Source: Prorocentrum cordatum (Eukaryota > Sar > Dinophyceae > Prorocentrales > Prorocentraceae). Taken from it: a DNA stretch of 64,000 nt. Of this stretch, positions 62,230 through 64,000 are shown piece after piece. The number at the start of each line of letters is the position of its first letter. Within the stretch, counting starts at the first letter, position 1. The notes under the pieces are model-generated. The model made no database searches and had not been told where the DNA came from. It saw nothing but the letters and a program-made list of their open reading frames with translations. A program made the position numbers and the translations under genes. The DNA lies in assembly GCA_963575745.1 (NCBI GenBank), contig CAUYUJ010020536.1:26001-90000 (forward strand), given 5' to 3'.

Positions 62230-63355
62230 TAATTGTTGTTGTTGTTGTTGTTGTTTTTGTTGTTGTTGTTGTTGGTTGTTGTTGGTTGTTGTTGTTGTTG
62301 TTGTTGTTGTTGGTTGTTGTTGGTTGTTGTTGTTGTTGTTGTTGTTGGTGGTGTTGGTGTTGTTGTTGTTGTTGCTGCTGCTGTTGTTGTTGGTGTAGTT
62401 GTTGATGTTGTTGCTGCTGCTGTTGTTGTTGTGGTTGTGGATGTGGTTGTTGGTGTTGTTGAACATTATTTATTCTAAAGAATAATTATTGTTGGGGCCC
62501 CTGGTGCGCGACCCCCTCGCCGCGCCTAGGCCGCAGCTACATTTTCATCATTTTCGTGAGGAAGCCTCAGGTAATACGATGTCATCAAGATCCGGTTGTT
62601 TTGTTCCCCCCCGCTGTCCCTTGCAAAAAACACTATAAAATGAAATTTCTTGTTCTAAAATAACCAACTTCAAGAATCCCTTGCAAAAAATAAGGTAAAG
62701 TGGACATTCGCGCGCGCAAGACGAAATCCTTCCAAAACCTTAGTGTTCGTAACGATTTCAACATAAAAACATCAAAAAACCAATGGTTTAAAAAAAAAAA
62801 GTGTCACAATTTCATCCCGCGCGCTCTTGCGGATTTGCAGGAAACCCAACTTTTTTAAACATTTCTGTCAAACGGGCTTTTGCGATCAACTTCTTCACGT
62901 GCTTCGAACTTCTCCAACAACGGTTGCGCACCTGCCAGTGCCATCATCCCTGTCAAATAATACCATGCGGGACACATTCGTTTTTTCTTTCCGTGCGCAC
63001 GCCGAAATCTTCAAAAACCATTGGGTTTCGTAGGAATTTTTAGCACCGCGCAACATAAAATCATTTTTCGCACCGTAGGCCCTTCAAATCGTCGTCGTCG
63101 TATACTAAGCTAGTTTCCACAAGATGTTACCACAAGAAGTCATTGAAACCATGCGCCAGTGTAGTAGCAACGGTCGTCCGCATGCCACGAAGTGAAGTGT
63201 CCGAACGTCATAGGGCGGGAAGCTGGTGTGGGTGGTGGCGACGAGTCGTTTGGAAATTTGGTAGAGCTTGAACCGGCCCCCCCACAAAGTGGGGGTATTG
63301 GCGGGCGTCGTTGAAAAAACCCGGGCACTGGTGAAAACGGTGAGCGTTCGGGTAA
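62230..63355 (-). mobile_element. Retroposon family copy 4, long form, with (AAC)n tail
   Basis: On the plus strand: (TTG)n tail 62231-62460, GAACATTATTTATTCTAAAG, AT-rich body to about 63000, the long-form segment (AAATCTTCAAAAACCATTGG and CATAAAATCA), then the 5' block with CCCCCAC-AAA-GTGGGGG at about 63281-63297, ending near CGTTCGGGTAATGATT. It is in tandem with copy 3, same orientation. Confidence 0.75.
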
Positions 63356-63356
63356 T

Positions 63357-63357
63357 G

Positions 63358-63403
<46 letters not shown>

Positions 63404-63406
63404 GTG

Positions 63407-63438
<32 letters not shown>

Positions 63439-63504
63439 GTGGTTGTGGTTGTGGTTGTGTTTGGTTGTGGTTTGTGGTTGTGGTTGTGTTGTGGTTGTGG
63501 TTGT

Positions 63505-63541
<37 letters not shown>

Positions 63542-63720
63542 GGTTGTTGTTGTTGTTTTGTGTTGTTGTTTAAGGGGTGGGGGGCGTTCCATGCCTCCGG
63601 AACCCTGTTTTTGAACTCTCATTCTTGAAGAATTATTATTGTTGATCCCCCCCCCACCGGTGCACATTGATTTTTTCGATTGACGTGCCACCCCCGGGGC
63701 TCGCACCTTGTTACCTAACA
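63357..63720 (-). mobile_element. Retroposon family copy 5, diverged 3' end only
   Basis: A (TTG)n tract at 63359-63565 is followed, after about 30 bp, by GAACTCTCATTCTTGAAGAAT and TATTATTGTTGATCCCCC, a diverged form of the conserved 3' end block. The downstream body is not recognisable. Confidence 0.45.
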
Positions 63721-63836
63721 GCTTGTTCTGATAGGTTTCTAGTAGGGTCAAAAGAAAGCAGCAGATGACTCCACAGGGGGGTCTGGGCGGGTGCCGGACA
63801 GGGTGCCGCAGAAGTCGTTTTAAGCAAACAGTCACA

Positions 63837-64000
63837 CACTTCGTGCTCTTCGACCTCCCATAACTCCATTCCCGGGCCACATTCTGAATGCCCGGAGCCA
63901 ACTGTAGGCCACTTCGTGCTCTTTGATTTCCCAGAACTCCATTCCCGGGCCACATTTTGAATGCCCGGAGCCAACTGTAGGCCACTTCGTGGTCTTCGAG
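63837..64000. repeat. 73-bp tandem repeat running off the window
   Basis: Units start at 63837, 63910 and 63983 with CACTTCGTG(C/G)TCTT and contain CCATTCCCGGGCCACATT and GAATGCCCGGAGCCAACTG. The array is cut by the window end. Confidence 0.93.

Overview
The window reads as nuclear DNA of a dinoflagellate with a large, GC-rich, repeat-packed genome (Prorocentrum-like composition, but the species cannot be fixed from sequence). The strongest marker is a full-length dinoflagellate spliced-leader (DinoSL) sequence on the minus strand at 13109-13130. Tandem pentatricopeptide-repeat (PPR) arrays of the dinoflagellate type, long trinucleotide satellites and several non-LTR retrotransposon remnants support the same reading. 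I see no rRNA, tRNA, CRISPR array or bacterial-style operon. Almost everything recognisable is either a mobile element or a PPR array.

Layout. 1-3085 is a 65-bp minisatellite, followed by trinucleotide repeats (to 3680) and a GC-rich, diverged tandem region (to about 5890). From 13130 down to about 7290 (minus strand) lies a decayed LINE whose 5' end carries the DinoSL: an ORF1-like RRM fragment, a Cys/His segment, an APE-type endonuclease and a broken reverse transcriptase. 13692-15476 (plus) holds a short PPR fragment, a 336-bp module 'R', and the first copy of an undescribed retroposon family with a poly(A) tail. A second copy (minus) spans about 17250-18895. 19956-21587 encodes a zinc-finger/WW-domain protein interrupted by one TGA.

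22278-28950 (minus) and 49810-56805 (plus) form a large inverted duplication: retroelement endonuclease tail, then about 3.3 kb of trinucleotide satellite, then a long PPR array, then module R. Between the arms lies an R2/NeSL-like non-LTR retrotransposon (minus strand; 5' part 45833-49350, 3' part 28820-30221). It has been split by a 15.6-kb tyrosine-recombinase retrotransposon at 30222-45832.

The inserted element is the main discovery candidate. It carries split direct repeats of the Ngaro/PAT type, an internal copy of its circle junction, and a single uninterrupted 4770-codon ORF. That ORF encodes membrane segments, a CCCH finger, a cytosine-methyltransferase-like domain with a Pro-Cys motif, reverse transcriptase, RNase H, a second methyltransferase-like segment, a tyrosine recombinase with all catalytic residues, and a C-terminal RRM plus zinc-binding domain. 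The empty target site can be read directly: removing the element rejoins the host retrotransposon codons at a shared TT dinucleotide.

57580-60530 (plus) is a degenerate second LINE with an endonuclease domain. 60860-63700 holds tandem copies of the retroposon family with (TTG)n/(AAC)n tails, and the window ends inside a 73-bp tandem repeat.
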